From the NCBI GenBank assembly GCA_963969345.1, contig OZ017768.1, forward strand, positions 6,100,718-6,164,717: a stretch of DNA of 64,000 bases, given 5' to 3'. Source of the stretch: Turbatrix aceti. Taxonomy: Eukaryota; Nematoda; Chromadorea; Rhabditida; Panagrolaimidae. The position numbers were made by a program, and so were the translations under genes. Positions 1 through 13,017 of this stretch are shown here, in pieces (the first letter of the stretch is position 1; each line of letters begins with the position of its first letter). Below the pieces are notes generated by a model. The model was given only the letters and a program-made list of their open reading frames with translations, ran no database searches and was not told the DNA's origin.

Positions 1-949
1 CACCTGATTCCCGGCTCCCAATCTGCCATTTTGCACCGGGAATGTGTCCTGAGAATCCTGAAAAACAAAAATCCAGTTTACAAAGTGTCAAAAAAGCTGT
101 AAAAATATTTGGCAGACCAACAAAACCCACCAGAGATCGGTGAATTTGATCGATACTGCGCCCTCATCGTATGTAGTGGGTGCTGTAGTCGTAGAGACGT
201 CGTAGTCGTCGAAGCAAGCAAGTGCACCAAACAACAACAATGCGACCGACCCTTCTGGCCTGCCTGGGGGCACCTACCAAATTGCCGAGGCCAGGGGGCT
301 CCTGACGACAATGGCCCCGATGACAGTTGCATTCATCCTCGATAACAACGTCCGTTCCTAGGCGGCGACCACGCAGCATGGCAACGGCGGCCAAAGTGGT
401 CGGTCCCACGCTAGGGGACATTATCTCCGTCTTTTTCGTTGTTCGTGTTTTTTTTGATGCTGCCGGTGATTCACAAAAGCAAAACAGGCGCCAAACGGTG
501 AAAGCTGAGAGACTAACATGCTGCAACACTTTTCAGCAGATAAATACATAAATAAATAAAATTTTGAATGAAAAAAGTTCGGAATCAAAGTTAAACACGT
601 GATGAAATCAAAAAAAGCGTAATCAAAGGTCAATAATAAATTGGTGACGATCAATTTTAGAAGACGAAACATGCAACCAATGACGTCACACAAGATCGAA
701 GAGTTCAGAAGACAAATACACGTGTTTCTATTTTTTACATCCGTGGAAAAAAAGGGTCTGGTGTCATCTGCAACGGCCCGAGGAAACCCGAAACTCTTCT
801 AACAAAGCTTTTACTTGTTACACGCCACTTCCGGCTGTTTTTGGGCCTGCATGGATGGTTTTGACGTCTACTGGACGACTGTAGTGAAAACCGGAGTTGT
901 TTGCAGCTCCCAAAATCGCAACGCTCCCGTAGCAACATTTTGATAGCAA
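1..949. other. non-coding sequence at window edge
   Basis: No exon with recognisable protein similarity is seen on either strand. Open frames here are short and lack splice context. It may be 3' or 5' flank of a gene outside the window. Confidence 0.4.
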
Positions 950-2008
950 CACGGAGAAGTCGAAATCAAGCTTGCGTCCCGTTAAAGTTAAGTTTGCGCC
1001 GGCCATTTGTAAACTTGCCATAAAAAGGACGCAAGCTTAACTCTGACTCGACGCAAGCTTAACGTATAGACGTAAAATTTGCATATTAGGTAGCGTTCGT
1101 GCCCGGTTGTTATTTTGTGTTTTCCATCCCTATTGTGTCCCCTTGTGTCCACGTTTTCTCATTACATTATTTTATATGCTCAAATTAACAAAACAATCAT
1201 CAAGTTAACAAAAAAAAGACAAGAATAACGCCGGATCAACGGCTAACCATGGGTGCTGTTGTCGTCGATGTGCGGGTATGATCACCGGTGCCAGTTCCGT
1301 CGCGGACGCGTTCGTCGTCAAGCATTTTTGATTCAGCGGTATTTTCGTAATGATGATTCAGGGGCGCTTTTCATGATTCTGATTCCTGAAAAAATATATA
1401 ATCTTTTTGTTAAATGTACATAAAAACTTACAAACAATCCTCGAAGTTGTTTCGAATCATAAAAGTAGTTGTTGGTAAAGAAGTGCTTCTCTCGGCAATC
1501 ATCACTCCGCGCAACGTCGAAACTGATATCTAAAACGAAAAAAAACAACAGATAAAAAGCAAAAGCTCGACACAAACGGACAAATGCGAATACTGACTGA
1601 AAACAAGAAAGAATTGAAACATGAATCGAATGCAAAATTTTTATCGAAAGATCGCGAAGTCAATTTCGCTTTGAGATTCGATAACTTTTCATAAAAAAAA
1701 CAAAAAAAGTAAAATTTGAATTGAACAACTTCAGGCGAATTGCCGAATTAAGGGGCAGAAGTCTGACTTTGCTGCACCGCAAGCTTGATACAACCAATTT
1801 TTGACAAAATGTTAAGTTTGTGCCATGTAAATGTCAGATTGCAGCCCTATGAACAGCGAAAAACGTTCATTTTTTTATTTTTTCATTTTTTTCAAACTTG
1901 TTGCAAGTTTGTCGCAAGTCTGACATCGCTTAAGTCGACCGTAATCTGACTTCACATGCCGTAAGTCTGACTCTGCGTCGACGCAAGCTTGATTTCGACT
2001 TCTCCGTG
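950..2008. mobile_element. 1.06-kb element with terminal inverted repeats, non-autonomous
   Basis: The left end starts CACGGAGAAGTCGAAATCAA and continues for about 29 bp in all; the right end is its exact reverse complement. Inside each end are degenerate copies of a short motif of the type GACGCAAGCTTAAC or CGTAAGTCTGAC in both orientations, as in subterminal transposase-binding repeats. No transposase frame is present. The flanks are AT/A-rich and I cannot fix a target site duplication; AA on both sides is the best candidate. The superfamily is not assigned. Confidence 0.7.
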
Positions 2009-4468
2009 AAAGAGCAAAAAAAACAAGAAAAAATTCCCATTTTGCTATTTTGGTTCAATTAAAACGAGAAATTTTGACAAAAAAAGTGGATGTAAACGAA
2101 ATCTAAAAATAATTTTTCTTGATTTTTTAGAAGCGCGAACGTCCAAACAAAAAAATTTAAAATTTAAAAATATTGTGAGCGGAGCAAGCATTTGTTTTCA
2201 AAAAAACAGGAACAAAGCGAGAAAAAAATTTTACAACCCTGGAAAATCACCAAAATTCAAAAAATTACACTTAAAATTGCAAAGCTGCTTTGAAAGTCTT
2301 CAAAGCCACTCCAGAAGCCGTTGGCCCGAAATTGATCGTTTCCTGAAAGACGATCCACATTTCGTAATCCAACAACCCAGTCATCGTCCTGCCCAAAACC
2401 TTGGCCGACGTTGCAACCCATTCCGACTCAGACAGACTCGTGTTCCTTCCGGGATTGAGTGATTATCCATGTTCGCATTGCTTTCGTCTTCGGTAGCAGC
2501 TCATTGGCGGGTCATAAATCCCGACAAAGTGTCAATGCCATCGGGCGTCTGTGTGTGTGTGTGTGTGTGTGTCAGACATGCATCTCCTCGGCAAACAACG
2601 GCTCGGAGGAGAACGTGGCACGTCATAGACGCTGCCGAGAGCGAGCGTCGCTTCTCCTTCTTCCCAAACACTTAAGTCGTCCGCGTCTGCGAGAACCGAA
2701 ATGGAGCGCCCCTGGCGCTCGTGCAAGTGACAGCACCACCATCACCGTCACCGTTGTCCTATTGCTATTGCTATATTTTTTTTTCGGAAGCAATTTGCTG
2801 AGAGTCTCGAAAAATCACGGACCACGGACAAATTTGAGGGGCATTTTACTCGTCCAGGCATGTTACGGCCGGGCATCGGAATTGGATTTTTTTAGGAAAG
2901 ACTTTGGGTTGAATACGATGGCCATCGTAGTCGTCATAGAGTCTCCTGTCCTTTTCAGTGTTCCAACTTGGAGAAAAATCGACTACGTTTTTGAACAAAA
3001 TTTGGTACCGATTCGAAAAATATTTTTTTATATGTATTAAAAAAACGCACAAAAAACACAAAAAACTAGGAAATTTCTGGCATTTGTGTATTTTTAACAC
3101 GAACTACTCAAAAATTTATAAAAATAGTAAATCTTACCCAAAAAAGGATACATTTTTTTCAAAAAAGTCGTGGTTCTTCGAAGCCGATTTTTTTGAGCAA
3201 AAACATATTTATCAACTTCGACTCTCAATTTTTGACCCTGAGGCAACCATGATTCCTGAATCGGAGTCGGTGGAACACTGCTTTTTATTTTAACGGTAAC
3301 ACAACAGCAAAGTCGGTGTGCTATACAATCACGTGTTTGTTTGCAAGCCAGTCCTGATTGTGTCCCGTCTCCTGTACTCTGTGCGCCACGCCACGTGAGA
3401 GCACTCCCACGGCAAGTATGTATTCCTAGTCCATACGCGGCTTGCTCACATTCAGTTTTCGTTCTCTCCTTCTGATGATAATTCATTCCGCCCCGCCATT
3501 TGCACCTACCCCCCCCCCTCTCCTACCTGTTATCCATCCACCCAGACAACCCACCCCTCTGCAACGGTGTCCAATTCCCGTGGTGCCGTGCCCGTCCGCG
3601 TCCGTGATTTACCCACTCAGCCTCAGCCTAACGGAATCTCCCCTCCGCGCTTCCGGGCTCTGTTTTCACGAAAAAAAAAGAGAAGAGAAGAGAGAAGCCG
3701 GTCGTATCCGGTACCACTCACCCTCGAAGTGCCAAAAAACGATTCGCTAAATAATTAATCACGGCCGGCCGGGGAGAGAGGGGTGGAGAGGATAGCTGTC
3801 TTCTGCAGCAGCAGTTACCGGGCCGAGCGGAAGACGAGACAAGTGCCCGAAAGAAGCGGACTCGGAGGCGATGAATGTATAGACACATACATACACGGTG
3901 CCGTCGGCAGCTTCAGCGGGCGGGAGACGCGGTTTGTGTCTTCCGTGGCCCTCCATCCGCGGGGCAGGAGGCACGGATATGGACACCGACACTCAGTCAG
4001 ACAATCTCGAAAAATCCTGGTGCTCCTGATTTTCCTTCCCGGCCGCTTTTTTTTGTTCGTTTGATCGATTTCACGGAGTATTTGAAGTTTTTTGCGGTTG
4101 GCTGCACATTCAGTGCTGTCTGGATCCTCGAAAAAGATTTCTTCAACATTTCCAAATTTTTTTAAAGAAAAATATTTGCATTTGAACTGTTTTTTTTTAT
4201 TTTAGCCCAAAATTATACCAAAAAATATTTATTTATTTAAAAATTGGAAAAATAAATAAATATTTTACGTGAATGAGTAAAATGTTTTTTTCTGGCGTGC
4301 GTCTGGTCTTGTCTTTCGCGTCAGAGACTCTTTCACGAAATCCCAGCAGCCCAGGAAACAACGAACTCTAATCAGGCGTACCAAAACTCCGCAGCTCGCA
4401 GCCTTGCTCGTTCAAAGTCAACGTGCGCGCGTCCCCACCTGCCTAGCTCCCAGCTTCCAGCACCAACC
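2009..4468. other. spacer and probable 5' regulatory region of the VMAT gene
   Basis: No protein-coding exon is supported. The first part is AT-rich; 3480-4060 is GC-rich and pyrimidine-rich with C runs. A (GT)11 microsatellite lies at 2551-2572. The sequence close to 4469 holds a possible acceptor (CTTCCAG at about 4454-4460) a few bases before the start codon. Confidence 0.4.
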
Positions 4469-6258
4469 ATGGTCTCCGTCGCCGGCCTGATAGCCGAGTA
4501 CCGAAATAACCGTAAGCTCCTGCTCCTCATCGTCTACATTGCACTTTTCCTTGACAATATGCTTCTCACTACCGTAGGCAAGTTTTTAAATATTTATCCT
4601 TGAAAAAAAAAACAATCGACCTTCAAAACTTCATAAAAGCCAACTTTTTTTCAGTGCCAATCATCCCCGAGTACCTGATAAGAATCGAGCACCCCAACGA
4701 AACAGCTCTCATGTTCGACGAAAAGCCAACTGAGCCACCAATTCGAGAAAAACGGGATTTGGATTGGGACAGCGCCTGGGATCTGCCGGAAGCCCCGGAC
4801 AGCCAGCAAGGCGTTTTTGACGTCTCTTCGCTCTCCGCGCAGAAAAACCAGCCATCCAGGAAGGGAAAGGTGCGTGGATCGACGAAAGGCAGGTCCCGGC
4901 AGAAGGCCAAGCCCACCAGCCCCCCCACACCTGAAGGCACCACCATGGACCGGGCTGAAAGAAGACACGAAGCCTTCGCGGATGAAAACATCCACGTAGG
5001 ACTCATGTTCGGGTCCAAGGCTTTAGTCCAGCTCATAACAAACCCCTTCGTCGGGCCGGTGACCAACAAGTGGGTTTTCAAAAAAAACCAGGTGTTCCAA
5101 AAAAAAGTTTTGAAATTTTTCAGAATCGGTTATACGATCCCGATGTTCACGGGCTTCGTGATCATGTTTCTGTCGACCGTCATGTTCGCGTTTGGATCGA
5201 CATTCACGACGCTCTGGTTCGCGCGGGCGTTGCAGGGCGTGGGTTCTGCGTGCACGTCGACGTCGGGAATGGGCATGCTGGCCCAGGCGTACCCCGACGA
5301 CGCGGAGCGGGGCAGTGCCATGGGCATTGCCCTCGGCGGCCTCGCCCTGGGGGTCCTCATCGGGCCCCCGTACGGCGGAGTGCTCTACGGCACGTTTGGC
5401 AAGGAACTGCCTTTTCTTCTGCTGGCACTGCTCGCGCTCTGCGACGGCGCGCTCCAATTTGCCGCACTCCAGCCCAAAATCGACCGGGGCGAGCCTGAGG
5501 GCAGCGGAATCAAAGAACTCATCTCTGATCCTTATATCGTCGTCGCTGCTGGCTCAATCACGATCGGTAACCTTGGAATTGCAATGCTCGAACCTTCGCT
5601 CCCGATTTGGATGATGGATTCATGGGACGCGCAGTCTTTCGAGCGGGGCGCAGCTTTTCTGCCCGCCTCGATCAGCTACCTTATCGGCACCAACATCTTC
5701 GGCCCCCTAGCGCACAAGATAGGCCGCTGGCTCTCCGGCTTCATCGGTCTCGTCGTCATCGGCGCGTGCCTGCTCATGATTCCGTCCGCCAAAGGCATCG
5801 GCGGCCTCGTCTTTCCCAACTTTTGCATGGGCTTTTCCATCGGCATGATCGACGCTTCCATGTTTCCCATGATGGGTCACATTGTCGACGTCCGCCACGT
5901 CGGCGTCTACGGCTCGATCTACGCCATCGCGGACGCGGCCTTCTGCTTCGCTTTCGCGCTGGGACCCTTCTTCAGCGGTCCGTTGGTGCGGTCGTTCGGC
6001 TTCGCAGGCATGCTCTACATCATCGCGTTCATCAATTTTCTCTACGCGCCGCTCATGTTTTTCCTGCGCAAGTTGCCTGAAAACGTGCCATCCACGTCTG
6101 AAAACGGAGGAGTCGCGGCGACCACGCTCGAGTCCACGGCAGTAGACGGCCACGCGGTCAACTACGACCAAATCGGCGGAATCACAGCTGTTGTCAACAA
6201 CAATTCTGTTGCCAACGATCCTCGAGGCTATAATTACGACATCAACCCAGAGTGGTGA
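4469..6258 (+). CDS. cat-1: vesicular monoamine transporter (VMAT), CAT-1-like
   Basis: Three exons, 4469-4577, 4655-5069 and 5124-6258, give 552 residues. The product loads monoamines such as dopamine and serotonin into synaptic vesicles in exchange for protons. TM1 (about residues 17-38, [13 protein letters not shown]) is followed by a long hydrophilic loop of about 90 residues with an NET glycosylation site, typical of this family, and then the remaining helices. [18 protein letters not shown] and [12 protein letters not shown] match VMAT; the acetylcholine transporter differs at the first two. Intron 1 begins GCAAGT and ends TTTTCAG, a GC-AG intron; only this donor keeps the frame. The start sits in ACCATGG. 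A poly(A) signal AATAAA is at 6377-6382. The gene converges on cyclin H. No choline acetyltransferase gene follows, in line with VMAT and not VAChT. Confidence 0.93.
4578..4654 (+). other. GC-AG intron in the VMAT gene
   Basis: The exon ends CCGTAG and the intron starts GCAAGT. The GT four bases upstream (4574) would break the frame at the highly conserved TVVPIIP segment. Confidence 0.85.
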
Positions 6259-6442
6259 TTTTTCTCGATGTCGAGTCGGTGTTTTTTGTTTTTTTTTTGT
6301 ATCTCGCGCTATCCTTTGTTCCCAGCTTTTTTGTCAACATTTGTCATACGCATGTTTTAGAAAGAAAAAAGTCAGCAATAAAATTAGACAACAGTATTTT
6401 TTCGACACAATAAAAAAAATAAACAAACCACGTATTGAAAAA

Positions 6443-7577
6443 TCAGTCAGAGTCAGAATCGTTGGTTTCGACGACGAAAGTGCCGGCGGCCCTCTTTCGC
6501 TCATCAATTACCTGCTGGAGTTCGTAGAAAGCATTTGATTTCCTTTTGGCTTCCTCGAATTTGGCCTAAAAGTTTTAAAGATACAAAAAATGATCGGAAA
6601 ACACGATTTTAAAAACTCACAGGATCAAAATCCGCAGCTTGAGCCTCGACAAAGGAAATGATATCGCCGAGCTTCTGCTGCAATTTCTCAACCTGCGCTC
6701 GCTCCTTCTCGGCAGGTGTGTCCGGCTCAATATCCAGCAGTTTGTAGAAAAACTCCTTGACCAGAGCATTCGATTTCTCTGAAAAATAAGTGTTATCCAC
6801 AAAAAACACCGTAACAGACTTTTTTTCGCGTAAGCCGTTTTTTCGCGTCAAGAGTACTTACGAGTTTTCTGGAGACCATAATCAATCGCGGCGAGAGCAA
6901 TGTGCGTGGGAGCGTAGAGCAGCGGAGCGTCGCCCAGCAAACAACTCTGAAAACGATCGTAACCATTTTTGCCAAATTTGCCCGCAACTCACGTCAAAGA
7001 ACTCCATAGCAGGCGTCCTGACGGCCTCAAAGTCGAGTGTCATCTCCGGCATCTTGGTCTTCATGTCGATGAGGTGGCCTTCAAACGCGGTAAACGGCGT
7101 GTGCACCGTCAGCTGATAGTTGAGCGCAGACATGAGATCGGGCTCGAGTTGTCTGATCTTGTTGATGCTATTCTCCGGTGTGTCAGATTGCAGATTTTTG
7201 ACAAAATCGGTGATCGACATGTAAAATTCGTGGATCTTGCACGCGAAGAAGAAGCACGTCGTCATGACGTTTCGCGGAGTGTACTCGAACGTGGATCTCG
7301 AGAGGAAGAATCGCTTGAAGTACGTCAGCGCGATCCACGGCACTGCAGCCGGCACGGTCGGCGTCAATCTCCTCGAAAACGAGATTCCGAGTTGCTGCAC
7401 GCGGTGCCGCATCGCGTATTCGTCGTCGGGGGTCGGCATGACAGCCATCTCGGATTCGGATTCAATGTACGGCGCGAAAGACGCGACGAAGGCTTCGATC
7501 GTTCGCTTCCGCTGCTCGTTGAGCTGGGTGACGTCGTTGAACGTCCAGTACTGCTTCTGCGTGCTCGTGGCGTACAT
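6443..7577 (-). CDS. cyh-1: cyclin H, regulatory subunit of the CDK-activating kinase
   Basis: Four exons on the minus strand, 7577-6993, 6946-6862, 6778-6621 and 6565-6443, give 316 residues (human cyclin H 323). It activates CDK7 in the CAK/TFIIH complex, acting in cell cycle control and transcription. The N-terminus MYATSTQKQYWTF matches cyclin H. The first cyclin fold contains YFKRFFLSRSTFEYTPR and the CKIHEF segment; HTPFTAFEGHLIDMKTK is the family's linker into the second fold, where LLYAPTHIALAA is seen. The C-terminus is acidic (NDSDSD). All introns have GT-AG ends with TTTCAG or TTTTAG acceptors. The stop lies about 185 bp from the stop of the convergent VMAT gene. The gene symbol follows C. 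elegans usage. Confidence 0.93.
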
Positions 7578-7639
7578 TGTGCCCTAAAACGCTTCTGTTT
7601 CCCGTAAGTTGGGTTTTTTATCGTAAACGTGAAAATTAA

Positions 7640-7905
7640 ACGTGATTTGCCATATTTGACGATTTTTGGCACGTTGCATCAAAAAACTAAATCATTTTCT
7701 AAGTCCGAATACGTATTGATCGACGTAATTTTTGATGAAGACTGAGAAAAATGTAATATAGGGTTACCACTTAAAAATGCTGAAACGAATGTTGCCGTGA
7801 TAGCATTTTTTTAAATGCAATTTCAGACATTTTTTACGTGATAACCCTACATTTTTATATTTTTTTCGAATTTTCCGTAAAAAACTACATCGATCAATAT
7901 AAAAA
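7640..7905. repeat. degenerate copy of a foldback MITE family
   Basis: Contains the family core: a segment like TTTTTGGCACGTTG, then AGGGTTACCAC, and its inverted counterpart GTGATAACCCTAC, and ends with ACTACATCGATCAATAT. The same order is found in the intact copy at 45644-46073. Arms are diverged and terminal repeats are not recognisable. Confidence 0.6.
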
Positions 7906-8386
7906 AATACAAATTTGTTTAGCAAAATGTGCAATAAATTTTCAAAAATGGCAATTTTACTTTAAAAAAAATTCCGATAAACAGTTTTTAGAAATATTGC
8001 TTCAAAATTTTTTTTTAATTTTTCCTGATTCCGAAAAAGCAACACAAATCGCAAAAATAAAAAAATCTATTGCAAAAAGTTGGGCAACGGGGAAAATTGC
8101 GCGCGCACAGTGTTCCTTTTCTTTTTTTTGCTCCGGCACGATCCAAAGTAAAGAATCCGACAATCACACGGATTTTTCATCCACCTCGTTTTTTTCATGA
8201 CTCTACGGAACTTTATCTATATTAAAATAACAACCATATTGTCTTTGTATTTTAATTCATTTCATATTGAGTTGTATCAAAAAAAGAAGAAGAAGAAGAA
8301 GAAAAATGTGTGTGGCGCGAGGGCCGGCTTCAGAGCGGAGAGGCGCGCCCCAAATACCGAAGCATGCTGCATGAACGTATTGTATT
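7906..8386. other. AT-rich spacer between cyclin H and the ZNF800-like gene
   Basis: No exon is supported. A short AAG/GAA microsatellite lies at about 8284-8303. Confidence 0.4.
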
Positions 8387-11300
8387 CTAAGCGGTGGGCG
8401 TGGAGACTTCTGGCTGCTGTTGAACATTCGGCGATTCTCCCGATTCCTCATTCTGAAGATCCATGAGCTCAATTTGGGGTCCCGAAGCAGGAGGAGTCGA
8501 CGAGTTTTCCCTTGTGTTGTCATCCGAGGGCGACGAGCTGGCAACGCTGCTTGCCGAATCACCGCCGGTGCCCTGTGCACTGCCGATGCTCGCGACCGAT
8601 GATTCGCGACTGTAGCCGGCGGGATCCTGGCTGTCACTACGCTCAGAGGCCGTATTCGGGGTCCCGGGCAGGCCTGGAGGTTTCAAAATAGTCACGTGCA
8701 TTCCCGACGCCTTGGACGTCTTCGTGAAGCACATACGTATGGGCGGCCGCTCGGGGGGCTGGGAGCCACCGGTTTTGGGGCGGATTGGAGGCTGGTTCTG
8801 CAAGGCGAAGCGTCTTGGGTTGGCTGAGGCGAGGCAGGCTGAACTCACCTTCGGCGCCGGTCCGGAGCTGGGTTCAAGCTTGGGCAGGGAAGGCTGCGGT
8901 GCGGGGGGAGGCGAGTGGACCAGACGGATGCCACCGGGGCCGAAGAGCTTGCCGGGAGACTGGTAGACTTCCATTCGGTTGCGGGAGGCTCCGAGGATGG
9001 AAGTCTCGATGGACGGGTTCGGTCGGTGGGGTTTGAGGCTCTCCTTCGTCACGATCTGAAAATTGTGAGTGAAAAAAGTTAAAAAAAATTCATAACAAAA
9101 ATAAAATAATCGAATTATGAATTTTTTATTTTAAAAAATAAATGAAAAAAAATTCTTTTTTTTGTTATTTAATTTAAAAAAATAAAAATTTTTAACAAAA
9201 AATCGAATTAAAAAAAGTTACAATTGGATTTTTTTCGATTTTATTTTTGAATAAAATTTTTCGTTTTTTGAATAATTTTTTTTTTGAAATTTTTTAAACA
9301 TTTGAATAACACATCGTTTTTGAATAAAATTTTATGTAAAAAATAAAAAAATTTTAACAAAAAATTTAAAATTTTTGTTAAAAATTTTACATTTCTTGTA
9401 AAAAATTTAAATTTTTTGTTAAAAATTAAAAAATTTTTATTTTGTAATAAAATTCAATTTTTAAAATTAAAATTTTTAAATAAAAATTTTGAATTAAATT
9501 AAAAAAAAATTTTTTTTAATAATTTAAAAAAATAAATGAAAAAAGTCTGTTCACTCACCTTTCCCTTGGTATACCGGAAAGCGCCAGGATTGTTCCGATC
9601 AACAACGCGTATGAGTTTATCGGCGCTGCCGACCGTCATGCAGGGAATACCATTCGGATTCGAAACAAAGTGCTCCGGAGCGTAGCCAATGTTCTCGCAC
9701 TGTTTCTGCTGGAGATGAGCCCTCAGGTCATCCAGGTAGAAAGCTCCACAGTCACAGAGCGCGCACTGGAACCTCACGACCTTGATGTGGCCCATCATGT
9801 GCCGCTTGCCCTCCTCGTAGGATAACAGCATCTCGCAGCACTCAGAACACTGATAACTGCCACCCGGGTTGGATTTAATGACCGGACGAAGCGCGCTGAA
9901 GAAGATCTTTTCTTCCTCGGTCGTCAGCAGAATGGGGAGCTTCTCGTAGCTCGGCGACTGGTGCCCAGAGCTTTCCGGGTCTCCAGAAACCTCGTATTGA
10001 CTGCCAAAGCGCTGAAGACGAAGCGTGAGGTCATCGGTGGGGGCCATTCTTTGTTTCCGTCTGGATGAGCCCTGGAGCGGAGGCTGCGACGAACTCGCGC
10101 TTGGGCCGTTGTTGTTTTTGAAGGGGCTGGCGACCTCGACGGGGTGGTCGCAGATGTCCGCCATCAGCCAGGACGGAGGGGTGTCTTCGTAGTCTCGATT
10201 GGCTTTGATGGGCGACGTCGCGACGGCTTTTGCCTTCAGGATGGATTCCAGGAGAGCTTCGCGTGATTTTGCCGGTGACAGGATTTCGTTCTGCGTCGGA
10301 GCCGATGGGGTGGCCTTGGTCGGGGTCACGTGCTGTTCGTGCTGCTGTTGAGAAGCCATCTGCGACTGAGAAGTCTGCTGAGATTCAGGAAACGCAAAAT
10401 CTTCGTCCGGAGCTTCAATTTTCGGAACAACAAATTCGGTGCTGTCCGTGAATTCGGACATGGCATCGATCCGGCGCTGTTTCTTCTTCGGGCTCTTCGC
10501 CAGCATCTGCTGTTTCCTTTTCTCGGATTTGGAAGTCTCCGGAACATGGAAGCCTTCCAGGTGCTTGGGCAGCCGGTGCTGACGCTTTGTACGGCCCGCG
10601 ATGAGGGTTTCATCCGAAACAGGTCGCGGAGTCGCCGCTTCCGACGCCGTGGTGCTGTTTTTCCCGGCTTGGCGTCTCTTGAGCGCGGCTGCGATCCTTC
10701 TCGCCTTGGCTTCCTTCTTCGCGGCTCGGGCGGCAGCGATGCCCTTTTTCCGGCGTTCGTTGGCGGCTTTTTTCTGTTCTTCGGCGGTAAGGACGATTTT
10801 CTGCTCCTCTTCAACTTCCGCTTCTTCTTCTTCTTCTTCGACCGGGTTTTCGGGGGTTGGGCCGGTTTCTTCGGTTATTCCGTCGCCCTCGGGGATTTCA
10901 GCTTCGATGGAGTCATCTTCAAAATCCGACGAGGTAGGCGAGATGGACCGGTGCCTCTCGGATGCGGGAACGAGTCGCCGCTTCGTTTTCGTCGCCATCG
11001 CTTCGTACTCCCGTTTTCTGCATTCCAAATGTTCGGCTCGCACTTCGCCGTGGGTCTTTTTCAGGTGCAAAGTCAGCTTTTCCCGGCTAAAATAAAAAAA
11101 AAAAAATAAAATTCGTTTGAATGAACAAAAATTCGTTTGAATTATTTAAAAAAAACCTACTTAGCCTGAACGCGGTCACAGAGGAAGCAGCGAAGACATC
11201 CATCGCCCCGGGTGCCGTACCGGAGTTTCTCGGTTTCCTTCGTCGTCAGAGGACGGTTGTGCATGATAGAGAGGTGATATGCCAGAATAATCAGGTTGGC

Positions 11301-13017
11301 AAAAGGCTTGGTCGTCTTGCACTTGGGAAACTTGCACTGGCTGGTGGCCGGGTTGATATTGCGGCGGATATCGGGCGGGATGTAGTCCAGGACCATCAGC
11401 TGCAAAGAAAAAGCATATTTTTCACGTTCAAAGCTTTTTTTATGTCCAAAGCATATTTTTGACGTTCGAACCAATTTTATTCGTCGAAAAAGTCAAAAAA
11501 AAGGCAAAACTCACCTCATTGCCGGTCATTTCCTTCTCCTCGACTTCACCGATCTTGCGACGCCTCAGGGTCATCTCTCCGCACTGCTGAAAGCAATTCG
11601 AGTCCTGCGGCATGACGAGCACCGCCCCGTCATCGGGAATCCGCTCTTTGACTGCCATTTCGGGGTTTTTCTTCACGATCCACTGCTGACCGTTGTGAAA
11701 TGAGGTATCCGGGACGGCGCGTGAAATGTTGGGCAACGAATAGAGATCGATGCGATTCAAATCATCGCCGAGAGTCGTGGTAATCAGCTTGCGTTGAACG
11801 ACGGAGACCACGTTCTTCCGGTGTCCACCTGACTTCTTGGATGGTGGTGTGGCTGAAAAAATAAACATCAAAACAACTTCAAAACCACCAAAACCCAAAA
11901 AAAACTCACATTTGTCAGCCGTGATAGAAGCCGCGACATCTTCGGCATTTCTGGACAAAAAATCGTATGCGGCAACAGAACGACAAAGAGTTCGACAGTA
12001 ATTTCGTTTGTGAGTCAAAAAATTTGCTATTGAGCGGTAAAGATTACGACAGTATCTGAAATAGCAATCGATTGAGCTCGGTTGGATGAGTAATAAAAAT
12101 ATTACTGCATGTCAACATTTTTCGCTTCTTCAAAAGTAAAACCTTCGTTTTTACCCCAAATAACATAGATTATGCCAAAAGTGTTATTTAAACTGCTTAT
12201 TTAACTAAAAAACTGAAAATGCACTGTGTACAACAAAAACAGAAGTGAGTAAATAAAAAATATCTTGTAAACAATAAAACAATAATCCTGTTTTATTGTA
12301 AATCAAAGTTTGTGAATTATCGATTATCGTTGCTTTTCATCTCCAGATTCCAAAACTGAACAAATGCCAACCACTCGTAAAGCATAATAATCAGCTTTGC
12401 AAAGCAAAATCAAACGCAATTCATCGAACGAACTAAAAAACACATGAACAACAAAATCGTGAAAAAACAACCAAAAAAGTCAGAAAAACGCAGATTTGTC
12501 ATAGGCCTTACTACGCATTTGTCATTTTTTGATCCTAACTTATCGATTTGCCTTTTAATAATGTGTTTCAAAAAAGAACGGGGCAAAATTAAAGCAAAAC
12601 GAGGCTGTAAGCTCGGTCAGATCAGAAATTGTAAATTTTACGTGCAACAATTTTGCAAACTGTTTTTTGGACATAAAAAAACGTTTTTCCACAGGAAATC
12701 CTTTCGCTAATGCTTCAACACATTCTACAAAGTGTTCCGAACTAAATATAAATGCCATACCCGCAAAAACAAAGGCAAAAACAAGTTTAAATAAAAAATT
12801 TGGATTCACGTGCAAAGTTGACGTTTACTCGAATTTTAGGCTTTGATTTTCCCCGCACAAACCTGCATTCGTAGATGACCTCCGCCTCATATCGGAGAAG
12901 ATCCTTGACTTCGTCGGTGCCGTCCTGGAAAGCCTTGGCGATGAATTCAACGCCCCGGCCACCGGTTGGCACGGAATGCATCTGTCCAACGGGATCGTCG
13001 CCATTTTGTTGCGACAT
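8387..13017 (-). CDS. ZNF800-like C2H2 zinc-finger protein
   Basis: Six exons on the minus strand, 13017-12863, 12055-11910, 11852-11515, 11399-11161, 11086-9559 and 9055-8387, join in frame to 1024 residues. Zinc finger 1, split by intron 1, reads ECRYCRNLYR...HKRNYC (residues about 51-73) and closely matches the first finger of vertebrate ZNF800, as does the preceding acidic stretch ending VIYEC. Further Cys/His pairs lie near residues 240-300 and 640-700 (YQCSEC...H and FQCALC...H). The middle is highly charged with a poly-Glu stretch and Lys/Arg clusters, likely nuclear localisation signals; the C-terminal 220 residues are Pro/Ser-rich and probably disordered. It is probably a nuclear regulatory protein; the ZNF800 family role in this phylum is unknown to me. 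Introns 1 (about 807 bp) and 5 (about 503 bp) are large and AT-rich. Confidence 0.8.

Noticed and set aside
2551..2572. (GT)11 tract as a regulatory Z-DNA site
   Set aside because: An ordinary microsatellite; nothing else supports a regulatory role.
4469..6258. Vesicular acetylcholine transporter (unc-17) with nested cholinergic locus
   Set aside because: The segments LPIWMM and [11 protein letters not shown] are those of VMAT, and no choline acetyltransferase exon is found nearby.
8820..8860. Mini-intron in the last exon of the ZNF800-like gene (GTGAGT to CAG on the minus strand)
   Set aside because: It would be only about 25 bases, too short to splice, and the frame is open without it.
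9060..9558. AT-rich palindromic stretch as a mobile element
   Set aside because: It is simple A/T-run sequence in an intron without defined ends.
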